Shown here: positions 45,609 to 56,093 of the stretch, one piece after another | How positions within the stretch are numbered: the stretch's first letter is position 1 | Layout of the letters: each line of letters starts with the position of its first letter | NCBI GenBank assembly: GCA_000729835.1 | Contig: JFHB01000025.1 | Span: 62,001-126,000, forward strand | Source: Atkinsonella hypoxylon | Taxonomy: Eukaryota > Ascomycota > Sordariomycetes > Hypocreales > Clavicipitaceae | Length of the DNA: 64,000 nt | Direction: 5' to 3' | The notes under the pieces: model-generated | The model's input: only the letters and a program-made list of their open reading frames with translations | What the model was told of the DNA's origin: nothing | The model's database searches: none | Program-made: the position numbers and the translations under genes

Positions 45609-47033
45609 ATGGACTCGGCACGTGCTTATGTATTCTCATATTGCTGCGATGCCACGGATAAGCTCATTGCAGCAGCATCTGAACCGGAGGACGGAAATAG
45701 TGTCGACTGCGAGGCAGTTGCCATGAGGGGCCTACTCAAGCGACAGGCTCAGCTTATTTTCGAAGAGTACCACCAAGAGCCATATAACAATGTCAACAAG
45801 GAGCTTTTAGCACAGCGTCTGGAGGATCTCGCGTCCATCAGCATGTCCAAGTTCTACGCCTACCGATATGACCAGGTTCCGTATCACTGGCGCCAAATTT
45901 ACACGGATGCTCTCATCCTCACTACCTTTCACGACATCCTGGGCTTCTTGCACGAGAGAGACTGGCTTGAGGAGCCTGACCTGGATAAGATTGTAGAGAA
46001 CCTGGATCGGGCTATGATCACGGCGGGGGGAGCAGGTGTCCTGGGCACTACGTGGATTGAGAAGACCCTTAGTTTACTAGAGCAACTGGACCGTAACGTT
46101 CGCGCGCACTGCAAACGCAACAAACCGCCTCAGAAACAGACGAAAACTGAGCAGTTTACCAGGTTCTTTCCGGTGCACGAGCCATATGGTCGAACCCCAA
46201 CATCAAAAAAGAGATTGTGTCCCCGCCACAAAGGATGGTCTCTTACAAAATTCGAAGCATACATGAATGCCCCGACGCACCCTCGTCCCGTGGTATTCAC
46301 AGACCTCGTCTCGTCCTGGCCCGCGCTGACTATCCATCCCTGGAAATCCCAAGACTACCTCCTTGACAAGACATTTCAGGGCCGAAGACTTGTCCCTGTC
46401 GAAGTGGGCCGCAGCTACGTCGACCAGGGCTGGGGCCAAGAGATCATCTCGTTCAGAGAATTCCTCTCCAAGTACATTGAGCCTGCAGACTTGCCAACAA
46501 CCCAAATTGGTTATCTAGCGCAGCATAACCTGTTTCATCAGATTCCGTCGTTGCGGGCCGATACGGCCATCCCGGACTTTTGCTGGTCTGCTGTCCCGGG
46601 ACATCCCACCGACGAGAAGAAGAACCGGGGACATCTGGAGATGCCGCTTATGAACGCGTGGTTGGGGCCCGCACGCACTATTACGCCACTTCATACGGAT
46701 GGATACCATAATTTGTTGGTGCAGGTCGTGGGCACGAAATACGTGAGATTATATCCTCCATGGGTGGAATGCATGAGGCCTAAAGGCGTTGAGGATGGCG
46801 TGGACATGAGCAACACCAGTGAGTTGGATGTGGGTGTCTTGGAGGGCTGGGACGAGCCTTGTGAGGGGAGGATGTCGATTGGTGAGAGGGCGAAAACGAG
46901 ACGTGAATTAGAGGGCACGGAGTATTGGGAATGCATCTTGGAGGAAGGAGATACGCTCTTGATCCCGATGGGGTGGTGGCATTATGTGAGGAGTTTGAGC
47001 ATCAGTTTTAGCGTCAGCTTTTGGTGGAATTGA
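45609..47033 (+). CDS. JmjC-domain (cupin-like) dioxygenase
   Basis: This is a Fe(II)/2-oxoglutarate-dependent oxygenase of the JmjC type, about 474 residues, single exon. The N-terminal 200 residues are helical (VAMRGLLKRQAQLIFEEYHQ, SKFYAYRYDQVPYHWRQIYT). The catalytic barrel starts near PTHPRPVVFTDLVSSWPALT. It contains PLMNAWLGPARTITPLHTDG with the HxD iron ligands (His-Thr-Asp) and GDTLLIPMGWWHYVRSLSIS with the distal His. The layout, with a long N-terminal helical domain, resembles the JMJD5/KDM8 group. Whether the target is histone Lys, Arg or another protein cannot be told. The stop is 94 bp from that of the next gene on the opposite strand. Confidence 0.85.
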   Translation: MDSARAYVFSYCCDATDKLIAAASEPEDGNSVDCEAVAMRGLLKRQAQLIFEEYHQEPYNNVNKELLAQRLEDLASISMSKFYAYRYDQVPYHWRQIYTDALILTTFHDILGFLHERDWLEEPDLDKIVENLDRAMITAGGAGVLGTTWIEKTLSLLEQLDRNVRAHCKRNKPPQKQTKTEQFTRFFPVHEPYGRTPTSKKRLCPRHKGWSLTKFEAYMNAPTHPRPVVFTDLVSSWPALTIHPWKSQDYLLDKTFQGRRLVPVEVGRSYVDQGWGQEIISFREFLSKYIEPADLPTTQIGYLAQHNLFHQIPSLRADTAIPDFCWSAVPGHPTDEKKNRGHLEMPLMNAWLGPARTITPLHTDGYHNLLVQVVGTKYVRLYPPWVECMRPKGVEDGVDMSNTSELDVGVLEGWDEPCEGRMSIGERAKTRRELEGTEYWECILEEGDTLLIPMGWWHYVRSLSISFSVSFWWN

Positions 47034-47127
47034 TATTGAGACGTAGGGAAGAGACGACCACTTGGAAACAGACAGACTATATTTGAAAGTAGTCGGCTTG
47101 GGGATAGATGAGATCTGACTGAAGCGT

Positions 47128-48699
47128 TTACGCATCCTCTGCGCTTTCAGCCTGTGCTTCCCGTCTTGCCTTGGCACCTGCCTTGAGGACTTCCCATTTC
47201 TCCCGGTATTTTTCTAACGTCTTTTGCATCTTACGGTTATCCTTCTCCAGACGTTCCACCTGCGCCGTTGCCGCAGCCAGCTGCTCTTCCATCACCTGCG
47301 TTTTCTGTTTCGACGCTTCGGCGGTCGAGCCTCTCGGTGCGTGGGATATAGCGGTAGGTGAGCTAGGTCTTATAATGCGGTAGCTCTCCGCGAGGGCCAT
47401 CGCAGAGTGCTGAGAGCTCGCTTCAAAGGCGTGTAAGCGCTTGGACACATTGTCTAGCATATCTTTCAGGGACTTGTTCTCAAGAGACAACTCTTCAATT
47501 GTGTTACGAAGGTCCTTTTCAGTTTTAGAGAGAGCTGTTTTGCGTTTTTCTCCTAGTGTTACTAGAACAGGCGTTTCGCGAGCATCTACAAAGCTTTCGT
47601 CTTTGTCTTCTAAACTGTGATGTAGATCCATATCACTGTGCTGAGAGGCGCCAAGACGACGCTTCTCCTTCTCGGCATAACTGAGGATGTTGGCATAGGA
47701 CATAGTATGACCGGATGTAGGGACGACGTAAAAGGAGTCGTTGGCGGTGTGGCCTTCGCGGGCGAGAGCACGCATCGTAGCCTTGGAGTAGATCTTGGAG
47801 AGATCCGGGTCCAGATTGAAAGACGTTGGTGGTGCGGGACGAGCCGACTTGCGTTTCGGAGGGGATGACAGCTCGGCAGGCTGTTCGACAGGCGGCTTGG
47901 CAGATTGTGCGGAGAGATCAGATTCTTCCTGGATAAGAGGAAGTCCAGCAAATGCGAGAGGAGCCGATATTTTGTTGATGATGCTGCCGAAAGTGCTGTA
48001 GAAGCGAGCATAGCTAGCATCCTCTGCTCCCGCCCCAGCTCCAGCTCCAGCTACGGCAGGCGTCGCAGATGCGGTCGTTTGGTCTACTCGTGGTGAGGAT
48101 GCAGCGCTCTTGGTGCCACGAGTCTCCTTTGGAGGCCCAGACATCGGCGGCACCCATGTCGGCTTGTCAGGCTGCGTGTCAATGATGCTCTGCATTTTAA
48201 ATCTGGAGCCGTCCCTGCGGAGGTGCGGTTCAACGTTGCCCGGTGCTTGGTCGCTGGAAACACTCGGGTTGAGAGGCTGCCCCTGCAACTTGGACCTGAT
48301 GCCTCTCGCAGAAGCCAGATTGCTCGCGATTGAAGACGACATGTCCCGACTGGAATACCCTCGCTGTGCCAAGCTCGTCAGCTTCTTAGACTGCACGTTG
48401 TCTAGCGACATGGCAGCCTTTTCACTCTGCGACAGTTTCTCATTGGCATCCTCGTTGCTGTTCTGCGATACCTGATCGGGAGGAAGCTTCAAGAGCTCAG
48501 CAAGTCGTCGATGGTGTTCCTCGAGTAGCTTCAGCGTCCGTAGAGCCTCGAGGCTCGTGGTGCTTCGAGCGGCATTGGCGAATTCTCCAGCGGCAAGGGT
48601 ATGCTCGTTTATGGCGACTGTGGTATCCGCCGACTGGCGTGTTGCGACAGCTGCAGCGGCCGCGTGGTCGTGGGCTTTGATAATTGGTGAAGCATCCAT
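47128..48699 (-). CDS. MIT-like and coiled-coil protein, tentatively Atg38
   Basis: The single-exon protein has 523 residues. The N-terminus (about residues 5-75: ASPIIKAHDHAAAAAVATRQ to LRTLKLLEEHHRRLAELLKL) looks like a three-helix MIT domain. A long Ser/Pro/Ala-rich disordered centre follows. The C-terminal 150 residues form a coiled coil (LSKTEKDLRNTIEELSLENK, then EQLAAATAQVERLEKDNRKM). This order fits Atg38/NRBF2, a subunit of the autophagy PI3-kinase complex I that binds Atg14 and Vps34. A second short conserved patch, FYVVPTSGHTMSYANILSYA, is present. The evidence is architecture rather than a diagnostic motif, so the name is tentative. ESCRT-related MIT proteins are the alternative. 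Confidence 0.6.
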   Translation of the reverse strand: MDASPIIKAHDHAAAAAVATRQSADTTVAINEHTLAAGEFANAARSTTSLEALRTLKLLEEHHRRLAELLKLPPDQVSQNSNEDANEKLSQSEKAAMSLDNVQSKKLTSLAQRGYSSRDMSSSIASNLASARGIRSKLQGQPLNPSVSSDQAPGNVEPHLRRDGSRFKMQSIIDTQPDKPTWVPPMSGPPKETRGTKSAASSPRVDQTTASATPAVAGAGAGAGAEDASYARFYSTFGSIINKISAPLAFAGLPLIQEESDLSAQSAKPPVEQPAELSSPPKRKSARPAPPTSFNLDPDLSKIYSKATMRALAREGHTANDSFYVVPTSGHTMSYANILSYAEKEKRRLGASQHSDMDLHHSLEDKDESFVDARETPVLVTLGEKRKTALSKTEKDLRNTIEELSLENKSLKDMLDNVSKRLHAFEASSQHSAMALAESYRIIRPSSPTAISHAPRGSTAEASKQKTQVMEEQLAAATAQVERLEKDNRKMQKTLEKYREKWEVLKAGAKARREAQAESAEDA

Positions 48700-50735
48700 G
48701 GTGATATTTGAGTGTGCATCAAGTCACAGTCAGGATGGCTGGAGTTGGAGGAATTGGAAGCCAACTCGGCACGTCATCGGATGTGTGGTGAACGGTCATG
48801 AAGTGGGGGGGTTGGGGATGTATTACGGACTTCAGTATAACATGAGCAGGATACATCGATTGGCCACATCCCAAGTCCCCCATATCAAGGGCCCAGCCCT
48901 AATTTGGCTGGTGGGGTTTAACAGCTCATGTATAAAGATTAAATTTGTTGTAGTAGCTCGTCTTCTACTTCATTGATTCTTATATGAGGAATACCTGCTG
49001 ACTCAGACCACTATAAGGTGTTATTATTATACTATTATTGTACGCTAGCTTAGCCTAGGCCAAATGTCTAGTACTCCTGCTATGCTTCAGGGGGAAAAAC
49101 CTTCCCTAGGGCAAAAAATCCCTCTGCGTCAATTTGTCCGGCTACGGCCGGGGCCGTTATCTCCCAATCCGGGGCCATCGTTCTGTTCCTTTGTTGTTAC
49201 CAACGTGGTCGGCATTGTCCACTTCAGGCACGTAGCAGGTTGGCGCTTCGTTGACGTCTACAGGGATTTTTATCCACCGCCTCCCTCCCGCCTTGGGCGC
49301 AGTGCGCTATCGTAAGATAGGAGGAAGTTAATGCTTATAATTTGGTTCTGATGTTGGGTTATATTACAGTGTCGATGGCGCGCCGGAACCGCGTCGCGGG
49401 CGTGAAGCCAAAAGTTCTAGGCTACTATAGAGTGTTAGCTATTAATACAAAATTAGCTAAAACTGGGAAGGTATAACCAACGTATTAGCTTGTAGCCTAG
49501 CTTAGCATAATGCCAGACCAGATTATATGTGCGGAGTACGGAGTAATGCATTTCTACCATCTGACCTTTTATGTGTGACTTTTGTGGATGACAACGCACA
49601 GCACAATACATGGACAAATCTCTCCAGATGCCACTCGAAATTAGATGACTTAACTTGGTGCTTTCGAAGCAACGTCACCTATTAGTTTAGTTTAGTTTAG
49701 TTCAGTGAAAGAAGGCAACGGAAAGGGAATAAGCAGAGCTAATGCGGCTAATAGGGGATTTTCGACCTTATGACTTAAGAAGGGGTGCGCAGTGCAGCAT
49801 GCTAAAGACGGAACATGCGCACGTCCATCAGCTTACCGCTAAGATATTCAAGCGGCTAGAAAATGCTGTGAATATTTACGACGCCCTGTCGCCTTGAAAG
49901 AGGAAAATATGGAACCCAGCTTTTTTGACTTATGTATGTAGCACGGTATATATCGAAGGGGATCTAACCGAATATTCACTTGTGGCATGGCCGCCAAAAT
50001 TGCGACAACTAAGGTGTCGGATAGATGCGGGAAAAGGAACTTAGTTGCCTAGGTACCACCTACCTGGTAGTCATAATCCCATAATCAGTTCATTATTACC
50101 GGCTTTCGTCGACGTCATCTTAGTGCGATGACAGTCGCAGCTGCAACTTCTTGCGGGGTACATGGAGCGAACAGCTGGCGTCGACATCTGATTGGTTGCA
50201 AATGACTGAATCTCGGGCTCGCGGCGGACTGGCAGGAAGTGCCAGTGTTCCCTAACTAGTTAGTGTTCATGCCAGTTAACTATCCTCGTCGCACACTAAT
50301 CGGATTGACGCCTCGACATAACGTTAACAGACAGTTCGAAACCGAGCTAACGAACCAAAATCAAACCCCTGTCACCGATGACCTGACCACCACTGCTGTT
50401 GTAAGTTAATCGAAATGAACTGTCCAAATCAAATTTTCCTCATCTTATCTTAACCTCAGTTCTACATTTTACCATTTCATCGCGCAATCCCGCCCTCCTC
50501 GCTGACTGGCCTGATCGTGTATCGATCGCATGCTTCCCAACGCGAGAATCCTCGTACTTGGAACGCCTCTAGCCGCTGCACGCTCGTAGCTGCATTAGCT
50601 TTGGGGCTCGACTCTATATGCCAGCTCACAAGCTGAGTGAGAGGAGATTAATTTCGTTGCAATTCTCCAGACTACGGGAACCCACGGGCTGACTGTGTGC
50701 ATCAAACAGCAGTCAGGGGTCGTCAGATCCTAGCC
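48700..50735. other. Long spacer with a decayed TpA-rich island
   Basis: No intact gene was seen. Between about 48.95 and 49.55 kb the sequence is rich in TAGCTTAGCC, TTAGCTA and TATTATTA words around a GC-rich core (about 49.13-49.18 kb) and carries many stops, like repeat DNA altered by repeat-induced point mutation. A TTTAG tract lies at about 49683-49700. CGGAGTACGGAGTA (49532-49545) and a CCTAGGTACCACCTACC block (about 50048-50065) follow. The final 500 bases probably are promoter and leader of the next gene. Confidence 0.45.
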
Positions 50736-53700
50736 ATGGACGGCACAAATAGCAGCAATGGCCTGGGGAAACTATTTCCAAAATCGATTACTTCAAAAAG
50801 GAGGCGCAGGAAGGACAAAAGCGGACGAGACTCAGGGGCATCAGGCCAAGACGACGACACCCGTAGCATAAGTGCGGCTAGTAGCCGGCGCCATGTCAAG
50901 CGCGAACTGACGGTGGAAAGCGATGACACAACTTCTACCAACTTGGCTGACGACGACGTGGATGACCGTAGCTTCTGCTCATATGAGTCTGGCGGCGCAG
51001 ACCGAGCCTTTGCAGACCCGTAAGTCCCCTAGTTATTATTCCCGCCCTTCGTTCCTTGTTTTTCTCCACCCATATCGCCATTTCTTTTGTTGCATTTTCT
51101 GTTGCAAACTTCGCGCTATACTCCCTTGTCAGCCTCGGACACACCTTATCAGTCGCGCGTAATTACAACAAATTGGTTGCTGGTGGTCGAAGGTTCATCC
51201 GGTCTGCTGACAGCCTCCACCGAACCACCCACTTCTCCATTGTACCATGGATGACTCCGGCGCAAGGCTTGTTTGGCGACGCCCGCTTCTTGCAACTCTA
51301 TGTACCCGAGTGCTACTAGGCAGCCCGTTTTGTTTGTTCATACTACCTTTGTCCTCGGCTGACATGACGAAGGGCCTCATCCTTCTAATCCTCCACCTTA
51401 TCAACGCCCTGCTCTTTGCTTCCTTAACTTTAAGCCCGATTCATCCCATCAGCACATTACTGCGCATCCTCTCTAATGCATTTCCTCCCAAGCGTGACTT
51501 TGACACTAACAGCACAGTCAACGACCCGCTTCGAGCTCAGCTCTAACGCGACCCGCCGCAATATCCGCACATCCGTCCCAGATCGGCTACCTGACAACGT
51601 CATCCCCCGTTGTCCAGGCTCAGCATTTAGACTCTCAGTCTCACCTTCAATCGTCCATCGATTTGGGTCGTCTCAGCAGTGATAGCAGCAACACGTCGCC
51701 TTCCTCTAAGAAAGGAACGCAGCTCAAGACTATCCCTGGCTTCTCGAAAAAAATCCCCGGGTCTCCCGCAGCCGCCAAGATAGCTTCCGCCGATCGCAAA
51801 GGCCGGGCATCCACGCTGGAAATTCAGACGGCGCCTCCTGTAACACCTCCAAAGGACGAAAATACCGCTCCTGTTATCGTGAACACGCCACCGACTCCTA
51901 TTGACCGAATTGATCGCTTCCAGTCCGGGACTTTTCCCACTGGAAAGTCATCAACGAATGGCATTACCCCAAGGGGAAGTACGGATGGCAGCCCAGGGAT
52001 TGCGTTGAATATGAACATGCACCGAAGGTCCAAGTCTGGCTCTGCAGCTGTCGGCCCTAGCAAACTGTCTCATATAACCACTGCACCACTGACTCCTACC
52101 GATGAGACAGCTAGCAAGACCCCCCCCAGCGCCACTGGCTTCTTTTCGTCCATGCTATCTGCTGCACAAAACGCTGCTAATTCAATAAGCAACACGATAC
52201 CCACTCCTGGACTCGGAATTGGAACCAACAAGAGCCGGACTAGTATCAACAAATCGCAGGTTTCTCCAGCCGCGAGCCAGTCAGCATTGGTTAGCGAGCT
52301 GGACACGGAGCTGGAGCGTCGATTCGACGATACCATTGACCAAAAGGAGTCGGCTATAGATCAAAAAGAGTCGGCTATACGAACTCTTGGCTCGGGAGAC
52401 TTGAGCCTGAGCCATCTTGGCCTGGCCGAGCCCTCTGCGCCTTCGCCGACAACTGCAAGGTTTTCCGATATCTCGGACACACGGACGAGATCCGATTCGG
52501 CGCCAGCAGATCCTCTTATAGCAAATGGAGAGTCTTTACCCGTTGAATCCCTCAGTCGGCCCCGCTCGCTTGTCGACGCCGCTGGCGGTGACAGGACACC
52601 TCCTATGATGGAATTTACTGATGTGAAGGCTTCTGTTCACAGGCCGTCGAGCCTCAGAAGCGCGATGAAGCCGCATAGAAAACGGGGAAGCTCAGTTACG
52701 ACGAGTGGAACAATCGCAGCAGCTGTCGCTTCTGCTAATAATGCTGCTTGGCATCCCAACAGCAACATTGGGGCGCCAAAATTGACGGGATTCGCCATTG
52801 CCAGCAAGAAGCGCAATCGCGACTTTCACAATTTATTCAAGAGCGTTCCGGACGATGACTATCTCATTGAGGACTATAGCTGCGCACTCCAGCGAGAAAT
52901 TCTCGCACATGGACGGTTGTATGTATCTGAAGGTCATCTCTGCTTCAGCAGCAATATCTTAGGCTGGACGACAACCCTAGTCATGAGCTTTGACGAGATT
53001 GTATCTGTGGAAAAGCGAAGTACAGCACTCGTGTTCAAGAATGGCTTGATGATCTCGACGCTTCACGCGAAACACATATTTGCCAGCTTTACCAGTCGTG
53101 ATGCCACCTATGATTTGATCGTGAACATATGGAAACTGGGCCATCCGACTTTGAGAAGCACTCTCAATGGTGTGCAGCTGGAGGGCACTGGCGGAGACAA
53201 AACTGAAAAAGTTATTGCAGAACCAGACGCGGTTGAGGAAGAGGCGCAGGAGGCATCTGGATCCGAAGAGTCTTCGAACGACGAAGATGACGATGTGGAC
53301 GACGAGGAGTTCTACGATGAGGAAGAGCATAACGAACACGTGGAAACGCAATCAACCGACGTGACGGCTGTAGAGCCTGATGTCGAGAAATTGGTTTCGC
53401 GTAAAGTTTCGGTTATGACTACAACTAATGGTGGCGCAACAGAATCTCCGCCAAAAGAAGCTCCATTATCTTCAGGTCGCTCGGCTGATTTCCCTGGGCC
53501 TGTTACCCACGCGCCCACTGATTGTGGTGATTCCGCAACGCATCATGATAAAATCCTAGCCGATGGGATCATTCCCGCTCCCATGGGCCAAGTTTACAAT
53601 CTCATGTTTGGTCCTGAATCAGTTGTGTGGATGAACAAGTGGCTATCCAATGACCAGAGATGTACCTCCATACAAATGGACGACAAGAAAGGCCTGACTG

Positions 53701-54694
53701 CGGACAACAAGACTCGAACGACGACGTTTATTAGGCCACTCAATGGATCAATCGGACCAAAGCAAACTAAGTGCTTTATAACTGAGAGCATGGAACAGAT
53801 TGATCTCGAGAAGGCTGTGAGCGTGAGTGTCTCAACGCAAACGCCAGAGGTTCCATACGGCAATCTTTTTACTACAAAAACGAAGTATTGTCTTTCATGG
53901 GCCGAGAATAATGCCACCCGAGTTCAAATCAACTGTGGTGTTGAGTGGTCGGGCAAGTGTTGGCTCAAAGGTGAGAACCTGCAAATGCATTTCCAACAAC
54001 CTGGGCAAGTCTCTTTGCTCACAGGAGGATAGGTACAATTGAGAAAAACGTCAACGATGGGCAGGTGCAGTATTGCAAAGAGCTATTTGCCTCGCTCAAG
54101 TCTGCTGTTTCGACACGCGCCCGATCTGGCACCGGTACCAATGGAATGACGAAGGGCAAGAAGAAGCTGAAGAGAAGTAAGGCGCTCCAGTTAGTTGACA
54201 ATATGGAAAGCGAAAACTCGAGCAAATCAGATGCCGGGAAGCAGAACTGGGGACCCTTGGAGCCGTTACGAAGCATCTTGGAGCCGCTGATTGAAATTCT
54301 CCAACCAGTGCTCACAGCAAATGTCATATTTGGATTGCTTGTGGGTCTCCTAGTTGCAATGTGGTTTGGCTATGGCGTCACGCCGAGGCTCAGCCCGTCA
54401 TATGTGCCAGGAATTGGCTATGGACAGTACAGCCCAAGCCGGCAGGCAGCCTACGATGAAATGTGGAGAAGACAAGACTCTGAGTTGTGGGAGTGGCTTG
54501 AGGAGCGTGTTGGAACGGATCGGCTCAACCACGATCAGCCGAGTGGAAGAAAGCGAGCAATCGAGCATCGCACACTCGAGGAGAAGCTACGGGAAGAGCG
54601 AATGGATGAGCGAGAGGTCCGAGAGGCGATTCGTATTACAGAGGAAAAGCTACGAATATTGAGAGAAGTCATCGAGAAGGGGAACACGAGCTGA
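50736..54694 (+). CDS. GRAM and VASt domain sterol-transfer protein (Lam/Ysp2 type)
   Basis: Lam/GRAMD1 proteins sit at ER-plasma membrane contacts and move sterol. Exon 1 is 50736-51019, the central exon ends at 53970 and the last exon is 54033-54694. The total is about 1126 residues if the central exon starts at 51536. A long Ser/Pro-rich N-terminus includes IGYLTTSSPVVQAQ and a tandem DQKESAI duplication. The GRAM domain is RDFHNLFKSVPDDDYLIEDY, LYVSEGHLCFSSNILGWTTT, IVSVEKRSTALVFKNGLMIS. An acidic linker leads to the VASt domain (GQVYNLMFGPESVVWMNKWL, TKTKYCLSWAENNATRVQIN, WLKGTIEKNVNDGQ). The membrane segment is VIFGLLVGLLVAMWFGYG, then a coiled tail. Intron 1 does not resolve cleanly: donor 51020 leaves phase 2, which fits only a weak GAG acceptor at 51535 or an additional small exon. 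Confidence 0.85.
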
Positions 54695-56093
54695 AGGAGA
54701 AGAGAATTGTATACATCAGGGGCGCAATTGAGCAAGGCAAATCGCTACTAAGGAACATTTACATTTGTACATTACTACCAACTACAGCACATTAGCGCAC
54801 CGGACAAATTTTATTTGTGGACATACTGGTCTATGTATAGTTTGAGTTTATCATGGAAAACCTGAGTCGAAATAGCGGCAGTGATTGCATGAAGTATATA
54901 TTTTGGAGCTCAGTGAGCTAGGGCAATGCCATGACGCGTCTAGGGTCAGGCAGGGGCTGAGCCAAAATCCAAAATCCACCAAGCCTGCTATTATCAACAA
55001 AAGTTCAATCAGGCATTACGAGGAGGACAAGGGGCGGCAGAAGACAGGATAAGGAGGCAAGACGACGGAGTCGACAGCCCAAGTAAGGTTTTAGAAACAA
55101 CCTGACCTGAGGTGAGGTTAGGTGAGGGACAAAAATCCCCGAGTTCTCTTTATTAATCTGTGTTAGGACTTTCTCAAATCCACCAACCTGGCACGGCAGC
55201 ACTTTGATGCATAAATCGATCTTCGAGAAGTAAGAAAATCAAGTGCCGCTCATTCCTCAATATCGTGCCAAGTTGCTTCGTTACTCTGCAAGGGGATAAG
55301 CTGATTAATCCTGCCGATTCATTGTGAATCCGTGATAACATCAGTTTCTCAGTTCATGGATGGATAAAGCCACAATGCCCTGCACATAAAGTTGGCTGCA
55401 CCGCCACACTTGCTGCGCTGTCAGATGACCCACACATCTCCCTTTATCCGTACGTCAGTCAACCCGCATGAACAAGTTTCGTTCGTTTCGTTTCGTTTCG
55501 TTTTCTTGTCGTTGGACAGCCACACGTAATCGTGATCGTAGTCGTTGCGTAATTCACCCGCCCAAGCAACCAGATAAATATCAAATGTGGGCAATGTCTT
55601 GGCCTGCGCGAAGGCAGCAGCTGGGCCACGGAATTGGCTTGTTGGCCGATCAAAGCCGGCGGGGCGAACAGGTACTTCAATGTGCGTGCAAACCTCAGCA
55701 TTCCGGATGTATACTCTGTATAAAAGCACGAAACACGCCGACGCAGCGCAGCGCAGCGCAGAAATATATACTGGGAGGTTCGGTGGGTCCCCGTCGTCAC
55801 CTCGCTGTACGGAGCAAAGCAGGAGTGACAAAGAGACCCACGTCATGCATATAAAAGAAGGCTGACAACAGCATTGCGTGCGCTTTGTAGCTGCGGTGGC
55901 TCGTTCTGCTTCCTACTTACCCTTTCCTTTGCTCTTTGTGCACTCATAGTTCCTCATCTACAAATTCGTCGAGACATCCCACGCTCTCTTCAACCACCAT
56001 TTACCATCCATATCTCAACCACATAACTGTCGATCAGTGCGCGGGGCCGCCCAAGACAAGACAGGCCCGAGACAGGCCCGAGACAGGCCCGAG
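54695..56093. other. Spacer upstream of the dynamin-like gene
   Basis: No gene was recognised. It contains TTTCG repeats (about 55476-55505) and CGCAG repeats (about 55741-55760). The last 200 bases are pyrimidine-rich, as in a fungal promoter and leader. Confidence 0.55.
56061..56093 (+). repeat. 11-bp tandem repeat abutting the dynamin start codon
   Basis: ACAGGCCCGAG is repeated three times without mismatch, and the last copy touches the ATG at 56094. Three copies make 33 bp, so the array is in frame with the coding region and the upstream frame is open to at least 56037, but without an ATG. Confidence 0.9.
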
